Made by a program: the position numbers and the translations under genes. A stretch of 64,000 nucleotides of DNA from Paenibacillus chitinolyticus NBRC 15660 (lineage in GTDB: Bacteria; Bacillota; Bacilli; Paenibacillales; NBRC-103111), in NCBI RefSeq assembly GCF_000739915.1, contig NZ_BBJT01000002.1, forward strand, positions 248,001-312,000. Direction: 5' to 3'. The notes below the pieces were generated by a model. The model worked only from the letters and a program-made list of their open reading frames with translations, was not told where the DNA came from and ran no database searches. Below are positions 1-8,354 of the stretch, piece after piece. Within the stretch, counting starts at the first letter, position 1. Each line of letters starts with the position of its first letter.

Positions 1-184
1 CTCCACAATCCTTGTTCACGTTGTTTTTGCATAAAAGCGCACGGCTGGCGGGAACATCCAAATACCCGTGAGCCGAGCCGGTTTCGGGAAACAAGACCGT
101 CAGTAAAGCGAGCATCAGCAGCATTCCGCATGCGGCAATCAGTTTTTGCAGCAAGGTTCCGTTCGGTAAAGCCAAATTCATCAT
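1..184 (-). CDS. AA10 lytic polysaccharide monooxygenase / chitin-binding protein (5' end only)
   Basis: The frame is open from an ATG at 184 to the window edge, so only about 61 residues are seen. A hydrophobic signal peptide (residues ~10-38) ends in TGSA and is followed at once by HGYLDVPASRALLC. In AA10 enzymes signal cleavage exposes this His as half of the copper-binding histidine brace, and the HGY..P.SRA pattern is typical of the family. The product would be secreted and cleave chitin or cellulose oxidatively. The start has GAGGAGG (190-196) five bases before ATG 184; a second in-frame ATG follows directly. The rest of the gene, with the second brace His, lies outside the window. Family call is firm; substrate (chitin likely) is inferred. 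Confidence 0.8.
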   Translation of the reverse strand, partial: MMNLALPNGTLLQKLIAACGMLLMLALLTVLFPETGSAHGYLDVPASRALLCKNNVNKDCG

Positions 185-215
185 TCATTCCTCCTCAGAT
201 TTGGGTTTTCAGCGC

Positions 216-229
216 CAAAAGCGCTTACA
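216..229 (-). promoter_or_regulatory. Candidate catabolite-responsive element (cre) upstream of the LPMO gene
   Basis: Read on the minus strand this is TGTAAGCGCTTTTG, matching the CcpA consensus TGWAANCGNTNWCA except for the last two bases. It lies about 30 bases before the LPMO start, where CcpA binding would repress transcription. Carbon-source control of a chitin-degrading enzyme would make sense. A single imperfect match, so tentative. Confidence 0.4.
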
Positions 230-357
230 TTTCGTTAGTTTAAACGACATCACCTCCCTTAAAAGTCTAGCAGCGATCTTTGGTAGAAACATACATTTCG
301 TGATTATATCTTCCATATTATAAGTCGGATTGGAGCAGATCACAATATTTTTCTAAC

Positions 358-394
358 AAAAAAAGGAGTTCCTGTAACGGAATGTCTCCTTTTC
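358..394 (-). terminator. Rho-independent terminator of the siderophore ABC operon
   Basis: On the minus strand an AAAAGGAG stem with an inner TTCC/GGAA extension is followed by a run of seven T. It lies about 80 bases past the stop of the 472-2208 gene and separates that operon from the LPMO gene. Confidence 0.75.
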
Positions 395-471
395 TGCGAG
401 GATATACGGTTAAAGTATGATAGAAAAGAGCATTTGTACCTTCTTGAAGGAATACCTTCTAGAATACAATT

Positions 472-2208
472 TTATTCAATCATTTTCCAAGTATCCGCCT
501 GCTGCTGGATATCCCACAATCGGGCGTACAACCCTTTCGCGGCCAGAAGATTGGAATGGCTGCCCTGCTCGACGATGCTGCCGTTATCCAGCACGACGAT
601 ATGATCCGCACTTCGCACGGTTTTCAGGCGATGCGCAATGACGATGACGGTCTTGCCCTGTACAAGCCGGTCGATCGCCTCCTGAATGACGGCCTCGTTC
701 TCCGGATCCAGCGATGCCGTAGCTTCGTCAAGCAAGACGATAGGCGCATCTTTGAGAAGCGCTCTGGCAATGGAAATCCGCTGCTTCTCACCTCCGGAGA
801 GCGTACTTCCTCCTTCTCCGACAAGGGTGTCGTAACCGTTCGGAAGTTTCATGATGAAATCGTGACAGCAAGCCTGGCGCGCCGCTTCCTCGATCTCTTC
901 CATCGTGGCGTTATTGCGTCCGAAGCGGATGTTGGCCGCAATCGTATCCTGAAACAGATATACATCCTGAAAAACCATAGATATTTTGCTCAGCAGCGCT
1001 TCGGGCTCCATATCCCGGATATTGTTGCCGCCCAGCAGAACCTTTCCCCCCGCAGGATCATAGAAACGCGCGATCAAGCGTAAAACCGTGCTTTTGCCGC
1101 TGCCCGAAGGACCTACAAGTGCCGTAAACGTACCGGCCGGGATGGACAGATTCACTTCCCTTAGCACCGTTTGCCGGTTATAACCGAATGTGACCTGCTC
1201 CAGCTCGATGTCATAAGCCGCCGGAGGCTGGCGTTTACCCGGCATAACCGGCTCCTGAAGAAGCCGTACGATGCGTTCACCCGCTTGTTCGTGATACCGG
1301 AATTCCGCATAATTTACAAGCACCGTGGTTAGCGGATCGTAAATCCGGGTGCCCACGATGAGAAAAGAAACGAACACGATCAGATCCAGGCTGCCTCCAA
1401 GGAGGAGATGAACGCCGACCATGATCATGAAAGTAAGGCCGGCGCGGATACAAGCAATCGCACTCAGGACGATCGGCCCGAGCAGCCCTTCAATCCGGAT
1501 GCTTTGCCGCATCAGCTCCCTGAACGACAGGGTCAGCCTTGCAAAGCTCTCCCCCGTCATGTTGTAGGCCTTGATGACACGGATGCCGTTCAGATACTCC
1601 TGCAGACGGTTGGCGGCATCGATTTTGGCGCGCATATGGTTGGCGCCAAGCTTATGCTGAATTCCGGAGGTCAGCATCACGAGCGCGACTGCCAGCGGAA
1701 ACGCGGCGAATAAAGCAAGCGCCATACGCCAGTCCAGAAATGACAATCCCGCAAGAGCGAGTACCGGCATAACAAGCGCGCCGATCATTTGCGGAACAAG
1801 ATGAGAAATGCCATGCTCGACCATGGTAAAGTCGCCCATCATCATGTTTGCGAGATCTCCGGGATCGCGTTTGTTCAGATAACCGAGCGGCAGCTTGCGC
1901 AAATGCTCGGCCAAGCGCGTCCGCCCTTCCGCCGCGGCGCTGTAGGCTTGACGGAACTGGGAACGGTATGCCGGAACTTCGCTGGCATACATAAGGATCA
2001 GAGAAACGGCCATGCCTCCGCATACCCACCACAGCCGCTCTGTTTGAAGAGCGGTCCCGGGTGACGCAAACGGTTCGAAAATGAGCCGCGCAGCTTCCAC
2101 TAGCAGGGCGAACGGAACAATTCCGATCAGATTGGCCAGCGTCGTATACAACACCGGCTTGATCAACGCGCGGGGGTTACCTGCCGTGATGTTGCGCAGT
2201 AAATCCAT
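472..2208 (-). CDS. ABC transporter, fused permease-ATPase, siderophore type (YbtQ/IrtB-like)
   Basis: 578-aa ABC half-transporter with a six-helix membrane domain (about 15-300) and a nucleotide-binding domain. Walker A GPSGSGKST is at 366-374, the LSGGE signature at 470-474, Walker B VLLDEA at 491-496 and the switch His at 526. It overlaps the end of the upstream ABC gene by 32 bases and has AAGGAGG nine bases before ATG 2208, so the two are translated together and probably form a heterodimer. Exporter-fold pairs next to a siderophore-binding lipoprotein and an AraC regulator are known as YbtP/YbtQ and IrtA/IrtB, which import ferric siderophores. The import direction is inferred from context; siderophore export is the alternative. 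Confidence 0.85.
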   Translation of the reverse strand: MDLLRNITAGNPRALIKPVLYTTLANLIGIVPFALLVEAARLIFEPFASPGTALQTERLWWVCGGMAVSLILMYASEVPAYRSQFRQAYSAAAEGRTRLAEHLRKLPLGYLNKRDPGDLANMMMGDFTMVEHGISHLVPQMIGALVMPVLALAGLSFLDWRMALALFAAFPLAVALVMLTSGIQHKLGANHMRAKIDAANRLQEYLNGIRVIKAYNMTGESFARLTLSFRELMRQSIRIEGLLGPIVLSAIACIRAGLTFMIMVGVHLLLGGSLDLIVFVSFLIVGTRIYDPLTTVLVNYAEFRYHEQAGERIVRLLQEPVMPGKRQPPAAYDIELEQVTFGYNRQTVLREVNLSIPAGTFTALVGPSGSGKSTVLRLIARFYDPAGGKVLLGGNNIRDMEPEALLSKISMVFQDVYLFQDTIAANIRFGRNNATMEEIEEAARQACCHDFIMKLPNGYDTLVGEGGSTLSGGEKQRISIARALLKDAPIVLLDEATASLDPENEAVIQEAIDRLVQGKTVIVIAHRLKTVRSADHIVVLDNGSIVEQGSHSNLLAAKGLYARLWDIQQQADTWKMIE

Positions 2209-4009
2209 CGTTTGTCGCCTCCTTCTTCATGCCGATATGCCATCTTTCCGAATCCGTGTAGGTGCTCCACATTTTGGCATAGAGACCGTTAGCGGCAACC
2301 AACTCGTCGTGCTTGCCTTGTTCAGCAAGTCTGCCGCCGCTCAGAACGAGTATCTGATCCGCATCGCGGATCACATGAAGCCGGTGGGCAATGACAAGAA
2401 CCGTCTTCCCCCGGATTAACTCTTTGAGGGCAAGCTGCATCTTATTTTCGTTCTCGGGGTCCGCGAATGCGGTGGCTTCGTCCAGTACGAGAACAGGCGC
2501 GTTTTTCAAGATAGAGCGCGCTACGGCAATCCGCTGTTCCTCGCCCCCCGACAGATAAACGCCGCCTTCGCCGATCCGGGTCTCGTAACCTTGGGGAAGC
2601 CTGCCGATAAACTCGTGGCACTGCGCCGCTCTTGCGGCCGCATACACGTCTTCCGCAGCGGCATCCGGCCGACCTACCGCGATATTGTTATACACCGTAT
2701 CGTAAAAAAGAAAGGTCTCTTGAAATACAAAAGCGACCGTATCCATTAAGTCCGTAACGGTCATATCCCGCACGTCGACGCCGCCGATACGGATAGCTCC
2801 ATCGTTAACGTCCCAGAAGCGGGGAACCAGATTGGCTACGGTAGACTTGCCCGCTCCGGAAGGGCCGACGAGCGCCGTTACCTGCCCTTGTCCGGCAGTG
2901 AACGAAATATTCGAGAGCGCTTCGCCGCTTCCGGCTTTAGCCTCATACGAGAAGCTCACCTTATCGAATGTGACGTCATATTGAACCGGCTTAACCGGGC
3001 GTTCGGGTTCCGGGATCGGTTTTTCCGCCAATAAACGGTCGATACGTTCTACCCCTTCGCCGATATCACGCAGGGTGGACATCAAGTACATAATCTTAAA
3101 CATCGGAGCCGACACGCCCGGCGCCATCACAAGGAAAAACAGCAGCACAGAAGCGAAAGCGGCGTTGCCCGGATCGCGGCTGAGCAGAAATACCCCGACC
3201 GGCAGCACGAAGGCCGCGAACGAAACCAGAATCACTTTAAATATCAGAAAACCGTTCTGAAACTGGTCGGTGTATTTCACGCAGTAATCGCGATAGTAGA
3301 TCATATCGGCATAAAACTTGCGGAAAGAATGCACTGTTTGCCCAAATACCTTCACGGCAGGCATTCCGCGCACATATTGAATCGCCGAGCCGTTTAATCT
3401 CTCCAGAGCGTCATGGTATTTTTTTACGTTCTTCTTCGTCTCCGGTCCTGTCATCAAAACGATTTGTACGCCGAAGCCGACCAGAATCGGCACGATGCAC
3501 GCAAATGCCAGCCATACGTTTAAGTAAAACATAACGGTAATCATGAGAAGAGTTGACACCGCGACGTGAATGAGATCCGGCAGCTGATGGGCAACGAATG
3601 TTTCAATTTTCTCCACGTTCTGCTCCAGCGTCTTCTTGACCGCTCCGGTAGACGTGCCGTTCAACCAGCCTAAAGGCAGTTTTCCGATGTGGGAAGAGAG
3701 CTTGATTCGCAGGCCGTACAAAATCCGGAAGGCGGCGATATGGGATAACAACCCTCCCGCGTACATCAGAACAAGACTCCCGATCAGCCCCAGGAGAGCA
3801 ATGATTCCCCAACGGACCATGAACGGACCGTCCGCTCCTGCAGGATGGGCCGCATGAACAAGCAGCTCTTTCAGGATAAAATAAACCGATATGTAGGGAA
3901 TCAGCTGGCCGATCGCGCTAAGTGCGGACAATATGCCGGAGGCCGCGAGAAGACCTCGCTTCTCTCCCGCGATCTGCAGCAGCCGAGCCACGCCGGACTT
4001 GTTGCTCAT
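2177..4009 (-). CDS. ABC transporter, fused permease-ATPase, siderophore type (YbtP/IrtA-like)
   Basis: 610-aa partner of the following ABC gene. Membrane helices span about 18-320. Walker A GPSGAGKST is at 382-390, the LSGGEE signature at 486-491 and Walker B LVLDEA just after 505. Unlike mycobacterial IrtA, no siderophore-interacting flavin domain precedes the membrane part. AGGAGC lies seven bases before the ATG, 41 bases after the stop of the binding-lipoprotein gene, so order in the operon is lipoprotein, this gene, then the second half-transporter. The last ~20 residues run past the normal NBD end and overlap the next gene. Likely role: ferric-siderophore uptake across the membrane, energised by ATP. 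Confidence 0.85.
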   Translation of the reverse strand: MSNKSGVARLLQIAGEKRGLLAASGILSALSAIGQLIPYISVYFILKELLVHAAHPAGADGPFMVRWGIIALLGLIGSLVLMYAGGLLSHIAAFRILYGLRIKLSSHIGKLPLGWLNGTSTGAVKKTLEQNVEKIETFVAHQLPDLIHVAVSTLLMITVMFYLNVWLAFACIVPILVGFGVQIVLMTGPETKKNVKKYHDALERLNGSAIQYVRGMPAVKVFGQTVHSFRKFYADMIYYRDYCVKYTDQFQNGFLIFKVILVSFAAFVLPVGVFLLSRDPGNAAFASVLLFFLVMAPGVSAPMFKIMYLMSTLRDIGEGVERIDRLLAEKPIPEPERPVKPVQYDVTFDKVSFSYEAKAGSGEALSNISFTAGQGQVTALVGPSGAGKSTVANLVPRFWDVNDGAIRIGGVDVRDMTVTDLMDTVAFVFQETFLFYDTVYNNIAVGRPDAAAEDVYAAARAAQCHEFIGRLPQGYETRIGEGGVYLSGGEEQRIAVARSILKNAPVLVLDEATAFADPENENKMQLALKELIRGKTVLVIAHRLHVIRDADQILVLSGGRLAEQGKHDELVAANGLYAKMWSTYTDSERWHIGMKKEATNDGFTAQHHGR

Positions 4010-4049
4010 AGTATCGCTCCTATTCTGTTAACAGTGGATTAATTCCCAT

Positions 4050-5012
4050 TTACTGTCCGCTCATGGCTTTCATAATCTCGTCGATCGCCACGATTTTTCC
4101 GAGCGGCATCGGCCCGATAACCGAACTGTCGTCCAGGACAAATACACGGTTGTTCTTCACCGCTTTTAACCGGTTCCAGATCGGGTTGTCCTTCATCGAA
4201 GCCATCACACCGCCGGCAACGGGTTGGACATAGTTATTCACAACGAACAGATAGTCCGGATCGGCTTCCGCCAGTCCTTCCAGATTAAAATTTCCTCCCT
4301 GCTTAAACGCCTCGACCGGTGTTAATCCCAGATCTTCATAGAAAACCCGCATCCGGCTCATGTTGAAAGAAGTGAATTCCTTTCCGCTGAACATCGCGGC
4401 CAATACCGTCTCTCCGCGTTTTGACGCCAGCTTTTCTTTGTATTCGGCCGCTTTTTTCTCATAATCGGCAATGACGCTTTCCGCCTTCTCTTCGGCTCCG
4501 ATAACTTTAGCGATGATCCGAAGCTGCGCTTTCCAGTCCTCACTGTGCGGTATAATGACAGTCGGGGCGATTTTGTTGTATTCGGTAAACTTGTTTTCAT
4601 CTTCCGAGATGATCAGATCGGGGGATGCGGCCAGCAGCTTTTCCATACTCGCTTCGCGGCCAAGATCCAATACCTGCTTGCCTTCGAGCCGTTTCTTCAA
4701 ATTCGGGAAACTGCCGATCATGTCCATCCCCTGTGAAGCGTGCGGCGGCTCGTCGAGTACGGTCAAATAGTCCAAATAAACGATATATGGAGTAGCTACT
4801 TTCTCCGGCTTCTTACCGATCTCAAGCGATCCTTTCGCATGTTGGATCGTACGCGGGAACGCCTCCTTCTCACCGGTCGTTTGTGCCGCGGTTCCGCTTG
4901 ACGGGCTATCCGCTTCCGGGGAAGCGGTTTTCTCTGCGGGGGAACATCCCGTCAAAAGAAGAATAAACAGGGCCGCTGCCCAAAAAGGCAACGTAATCCG
5001 GCTGCGTATCAT
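4050..5012 (-). CDS. Iron-siderophore-binding lipoprotein (FecB/FhuD type)
   Basis: About 320 aa, cluster A-2 periplasmic-binding-protein fold. An N-terminal signal ends in the lipobox LLTGC (Cys23), so the protein is lipid-anchored outside the membrane and should deliver ferric siderophore to the ABC pair downstream. The VATPYIVYLDYLTVLD and LLAASPDLIISED segments are typical of the family. A TTG nine bases upstream is in frame, but GAGGG would then touch the start; ATG 5012 sits ten bases after GAGGG and is preferred. A Fur box overlaps the promoter and paired direct repeats lie further upstream, so iron plus the AraC regulator probably control it. Confidence 0.88.
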   Translation of the reverse strand: MIRSRITLPFWAAALFILLLTGCSPAEKTASPEADSPSSGTAAQTTGEKEAFPRTIQHAKGSLEIGKKPEKVATPYIVYLDYLTVLDEPPHASQGMDMIGSFPNLKKRLEGKQVLDLGREASMEKLLAASPDLIISEDENKFTEYNKIAPTVIIPHSEDWKAQLRIIAKVIGAEEKAESVIADYEKKAAEYKEKLASKRGETVLAAMFSGKEFTSFNMSRMRVFYEDLGLTPVEAFKQGGNFNLEGLAEADPDYLFVVNNYVQPVAGGVMASMKDNPIWNRLKAVKNNRVFVLDDSSVIGPMPLGKIVAIDEIMKAMSGQ

Positions 5013-5036
5013 TGTGTGCAAACCCTCTTTCTTTAT

Positions 5037-5066
5037 TGATAATGATTTTCACTCTCGATCAATCAA
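5037..5066 (-). promoter_or_regulatory. Fur box and weak promoter of the siderophore uptake operon
   Basis: TGATAATGATTTTCA at 5037-5051 is close to the 7-1-7 Fur consensus. On the minus strand TTGATT (5061-5066) and CATTAT (5039-5044), 16 bases apart, are a possible -35/-10 pair. The -10 is poor, which fits a promoter needing an activator, and it lies inside the Fur box. Confidence 0.6.
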
Positions 5067-5100
5067 CATCCTATACCAATTCTTGTTTCTTCTCCGCCTC

Positions 5101-5132
5101 CAGACGGATTTTAAAGCGGTCAGACGGATTTT
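5101..5132. repeat. Two direct repeats, likely operator of the AraC-type regulator
   Basis: CAGACGGATTTT occurs at 5101-5112 and again at 5121-5132, exactly 20 bases (two helical turns) apart. AraC-family dimers bind such same-face direct repeats. They sit about 90 bases upstream of the binding-lipoprotein start and immediately beyond the regulator gene's terminator. Confidence 0.5.
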
Positions 5133-5150
5133 TTTATCGTGCGAATCCAA

Positions 5151-5182
5151 TAAAAAAACACCGGATGCAGGCATCCGGCGTC
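5151..5182 (-). terminator. Terminator of the AraC regulator gene
   Basis: On the minus strand CGCCGGATGC and GCATCCGGTG form a ten-base stem (one wobble) followed by seven T. It lies about 25 bases after the AraC stop. Confidence 0.85.
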
Positions 5183-5205
5183 TCTTAAACGAATGAACGT
5201 ACCGA

Positions 5206-6189
5206 TCAAAAAACAGTCGAGGAACTCCGCAATAATTCTCCCGGATTAACCCCATAATGCTTGCGGAAAGCATCGGCAAAATAACTGGCATTCGTATAGC
5301 CCACGTAAGCCGCAGCCTCCCCCACCCGGAACCGGCCGCTCAGAAGCAATTGCTTCGCTTTTTCCAGTCTTTGCTCGCGCAAATATCCGAATACGGTCGT
5401 GCCGTAAACTTTCTTAAATCCGGCTTTCAATTTAAAATCGTTTAACCCTGCAAGCCGGGACAGCTCCAGCAAAGACGGCGGACACTCCATCCGTTCCAGC
5501 AAAATTTCCCTGGCGCGGCGAATCTTCTCCAGTTCGCTTCGTGTCATGGAAAACGCGGAAGGACCGGGTTCGTTTTCAAACAGAAGCTGTTGAAACGATA
5601 AGGATAGCATTTCAAGAACTTTACATTCCAAATGGATATTGCGGATTGCCTGGGAGTAAGGCATATGAACAAGCTGCCGGACCAGTTGGAGCATGGCGGG
5701 ATTTATCGCTTGTCTGTACTGGCGGAAAGATTTCGCGCCGAGCAGACGTTGGAAATCGACCGTTCGGCCCTGATCGATGTTTTCGAGATAATAATTGAAA
5801 GACGATACCGGAATATAAATGCTCGCCGTTACGAGAGAGCGGCCGCCGACAAAGCAAAACTCTCCGGACCCCTGTCCCATAAGACCGAGATTAACCATAT
5901 TCGGACATAGCGGAACCTCAAGGCCGTTAACTTGTCCGGCTCCTTCCCCTTCCAGACAGATCGACAGTTCCACCATCGGAATGTCGAACCGGAAATTAAT
6001 CTGTGTGTTTTTATGTAACGTACAATTGGTGAGAACAATGATCAGTTCAGGTCTCGGTACGATGCGCAAAGCAAAACCTTCGCCTGCCGAATCGCTTCTC
6101 TCCATATTTTCCGTCCGGTTCAAAGAACGATAGAAAAAATCCATTTGATCAAAAAACTGATTCACGTTGTCATGAACAGATTCCGTCAT
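5206..6189 (-). CDS. AraC-family regulator of siderophore uptake (YbtA/PchR type)
   Basis: 327 aa from ATG 6189. The C-terminal ~100 residues hold two helix-turn-helix motifs; LAGLNDFKLKAGFKKVYGTT and the following YLREQRLEKA are characteristic of the YbtA/PchR branch, whose members sense ferric siderophore and activate uptake genes. The N-terminal ~200 residues would be the ligand domain. The frame runs 27 residues further upstream, but that stretch covers the Fur box and promoter, whereas GGTGGGA precedes ATG 6189. Same-strand neighbour of the uptake operon, separated by its own terminator. Predicted: Fur represses this gene; the protein plus siderophore activates the operon through the repeats at 5101-5132. 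Confidence 0.85.
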   Translation of the reverse strand: MTESVHDNVNQFFDQMDFFYRSLNRTENMERSDSAGEGFALRIVPRPELIIVLTNCTLHKNTQINFRFDIPMVELSICLEGEGAGQVNGLEVPLCPNMVNLGLMGQGSGEFCFVGGRSLVTASIYIPVSSFNYYLENIDQGRTVDFQRLLGAKSFRQYRQAINPAMLQLVRQLVHMPYSQAIRNIHLECKVLEMLSLSFQQLLFENEPGPSAFSMTRSELEKIRRAREILLERMECPPSLLELSRLAGLNDFKLKAGFKKVYGTTVFGYLREQRLEKAKQLLLSGRFRVGEAAAYVGYTNASYFADAFRKHYGVNPGELLRSSSTVF

Positions 6190-6232
6190 ACCTTTCCCAC
6201 CATTCCGAATTTTCTTATCACTAGCTGTTTTA

Positions 6233-6261
6233 ATGATATTGATAATCATTATCATTGTCAA
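6233..6261 (-). promoter_or_regulatory. Promoter with a perfect Fur box in its spacer
   Basis: TTGACA (6256-6261) and TATCAT (6233-6238) on the minus strand are 17 bases apart. The spacer contains TGATAATCATTATCA (6240-6254), a perfect 7-1-7 Fur palindrome. Bound Fur would block RNA polymerase directly, giving iron repression of the AraC gene. Confidence 0.85.
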
Positions 6262-6306
6262 GATGTTCAACTTCTTATTGATGACATGAACTTATCGTAT
6301 ATAATC

Positions 6307-6331
6307 AAAAAAGCCGCCCATTGGGCGACTT
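6307..6331 (-). terminator. Terminator after the 6355-8025 gene
   Basis: On the minus strand CGCCCA/TGGGCG pair over a two-base loop, followed by GC and six T. It ends the long hypothetical gene just before the AraC promoter region. Confidence 0.75.
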
Positions 6332-6354
6332 CTTTAAACGTGCGGGAAAGCTGA

Positions 6355-8025
6355 TTACCGGTGACCGGAGAGCTGCAACAGCTCGGAAAGCCATTGCCGA
6401 CGATCCCCTTCCGCCTTGGCGGCCATTTTCTTCAGCTTGTCCGTTCCGCCCCAGATCAAATAATGGATATGCTCCACCTCATAGTTCTGAAGGTCGCGAA
6501 CCTGTTCAAGCAGCACCCTAAGGTGCGAGTCGTCTTCCATATCCGCTTTGATCTTCAGCTTCAGCGAATCCGTACTGTGCAGCATGCATTTCACCAGCGT
6601 AGGAATCGTTTCCGAGTTAACGCCATGCCGCTCGGCCAAAGCGACCGTGAAGTGGTTCTGAACGTACTGGTGTTCTTCGTCAACCTTCCCCATGTATTCT
6701 TCCACTAACGGAAAATAGGCCCGATCCGCCAAGCCAAGCCCGAAGACGGCATAACTGCCCGGCATGCAATTCTTTTCCCCTTCCGTATCCGCATACCATT
6801 CGAACGGTTCCATCGCCGCTCGGGCGTACTCCTCCAGCAAGGGATGCAAATTCCGATATTCCAGGGCTTGGGCGAAAAAGCGGTGTGTTCCCGACTTGGC
6901 CAGCCCTTTGACAGGCAGCCATTGTTTGACGCCGGATTTCAGCTTGAGTTGATAGCTTTTGGGAAAGCCCAGGCTTAGCAAGCGAGTCAGAAACCGCAGC
7001 GCACGCCCGTAGCTCTCCTCTGTTTCCTGCTTAATAACCAGGGTAACCTCGGCAAACACATCGTTGGCTGTGCATTCCACTAGTTCGTCGCGAGAGTAGA
7101 CGTCTTCCTTGGCGAACGCGCCGCTGCCTTCCATGGTCAGACGTTTTGCCCTGGCACTTCCCAGCTCGATCGCGCAATTCAATATATCCAGTCCCGTGCT
7201 TCTGCTGTAGGAGGGTTCGTATTTCAGAATCAAGATTGCGGTATATAGAATAAGTTCGATCGGACCCTGCTCGGTATTTTCCAGCCGGGCCCCGCTTTTT
7301 TTCTTAAACTGTTTCTGAAACTCTGTCCCTACCTGATCAAAATAGCGGGGCAGCCATTGATCCTCCGCCCAATTCCGCAAAGCTACTACCAGACAATTCC
7401 GATGCTCCGCAAGATGTTTGTTTCCTTTGTTCACTTGTTGAATCTTCTCGAAAAGAGAAATGATCCGCGCGGCATCAACATCTGGAAACAGCCTCTCGTC
7501 CAACAGATGCCTGGAGAGGAAAAACGTCTCCAAAGGTTTGGTCGGATATTCTCCCGCTTCGAGCTTTTTCGCGACATAGAAAGAGATTCGTTCCAGCAAT
7601 CGGTTCTTCTTCGCCTCGTCGACGTATTTATAAATACGAACGCATACCTCGCCTTCCCTCGTCTGGAATTTTCCAGTGAAAGTAAAATGATAATCGATTA
7701 AAGCAGGTGTCAGAACGTCCAATGTTTGCCCGATATAAGCGGCAAGTTCAGGAACGATCCGCTCCCGCACTAGTTCCTCTGTCAGGGTTTCCGCGGAATC
7801 GCCACGTCTGGCCGCAGCTCTCGGCACTGTAAAATCAAGATTATTATCCGACACGCTCGTCCTGCCATTGGCGTATTCCAGCAGAGCGTAATCGTGAATG
7901 CCTACCTGAAGCGAAGTGCGCTTCACGATTTGGTCCGCGTCCTTATCGCTAATATAGGCGGCCCATTTATCGATTTGCCGTTTCATTTCGTCCAGAATCG
8001 TTTCCGGAGTGTGATCCATGTCCAT
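6355..8025 (-). CDS. Conserved hypothetical protein, possibly DUF6138 family
   Basis: 556 aa, no signal peptide and no clear membrane segment, so probably cytoplasmic. The sequence is rich in charged helices (for example the ERISFYVAKKLEAGEYP and RALRFLTRLLSLGFP regions), suggesting an all-helical, perhaps repeat-like fold. No catalytic motif was recognised. The length and composition recall the Bacillales DUF6138 proteins, but this is from memory and unproven. AAAGGAG lies seven bases before ATG 8025. It is a single-gene unit with its own terminator. Function unknown. Confidence 0.7.
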   Translation of the reverse strand: MDMDHTPETILDEMKRQIDKWAAYISDKDADQIVKRTSLQVGIHDYALLEYANGRTSVSDNNLDFTVPRAAARRGDSAETLTEELVRERIVPELAAYIGQTLDVLTPALIDYHFTFTGKFQTREGEVCVRIYKYVDEAKKNRLLERISFYVAKKLEAGEYPTKPLETFFLSRHLLDERLFPDVDAARIISLFEKIQQVNKGNKHLAEHRNCLVVALRNWAEDQWLPRYFDQVGTEFQKQFKKKSGARLENTEQGPIELILYTAILILKYEPSYSRSTGLDILNCAIELGSARAKRLTMEGSGAFAKEDVYSRDELVECTANDVFAEVTLVIKQETEESYGRALRFLTRLLSLGFPKSYQLKLKSGVKQWLPVKGLAKSGTHRFFAQALEYRNLHPLLEEYARAAMEPFEWYADTEGEKNCMPGSYAVFGLGLADRAYFPLVEEYMGKVDEEHQYVQNHFTVALAERHGVNSETIPTLVKCMLHSTDSLKLKIKADMEDDSHLRVLLEQVRDLQNYEVEHIHYLIWGGTDKLKKMAAKAEGDRRQWLSELLQLSGHR

Positions 8026-8179
8026 CTAATGCTCCTTTATTTGCGTTATAGATTGGTCTGCGTGCTCCCCTTTATCTGTTCAACGAAAAAAAGATAGGTA
8101 TGCCGCCGTTACATTCATTCTGCCTAACTAGGCACATTTACTTTATTTTACTATACGATAACATCTAGCAGCAGGGCGA

Positions 8180-8320
8180 TCAAATGAAAACGTGCCCGGT
8201 ATCGATGACTTTGATGACACCTTCGACTAACGGAACATTAGCGTGCAGATCGTGGTCGGCAACCTTACCGCAGTGTGCTTTTTTGCAGCCATCTGTATTT
8301 AAACAAGCCGGCCTGCTCAT
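8180..8320 (-). CDS. Possible 46-aa Cys-rich small protein
   Basis: Open frame beginning MSRPACLNTDGCKKAHCG and ending VIDTGHVFI. Three Cys and two His in the first half could bind metal. AAAGGAT abuts the start with almost no spacing, so translation signals are poor. No family recognised. It fills the gap between the DUF6138-like and DUF2935 genes and may instead be a gene remnant. Confidence 0.25.
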   Translation of the reverse strand: MSRPACLNTDGCKKAHCGKVADHDLHANVPLVEGVIKVIDTGHVFI

Positions 8321-8354
8321 ATCCTTTTACAAAAGTACATTGGGGAGGCTTTGC

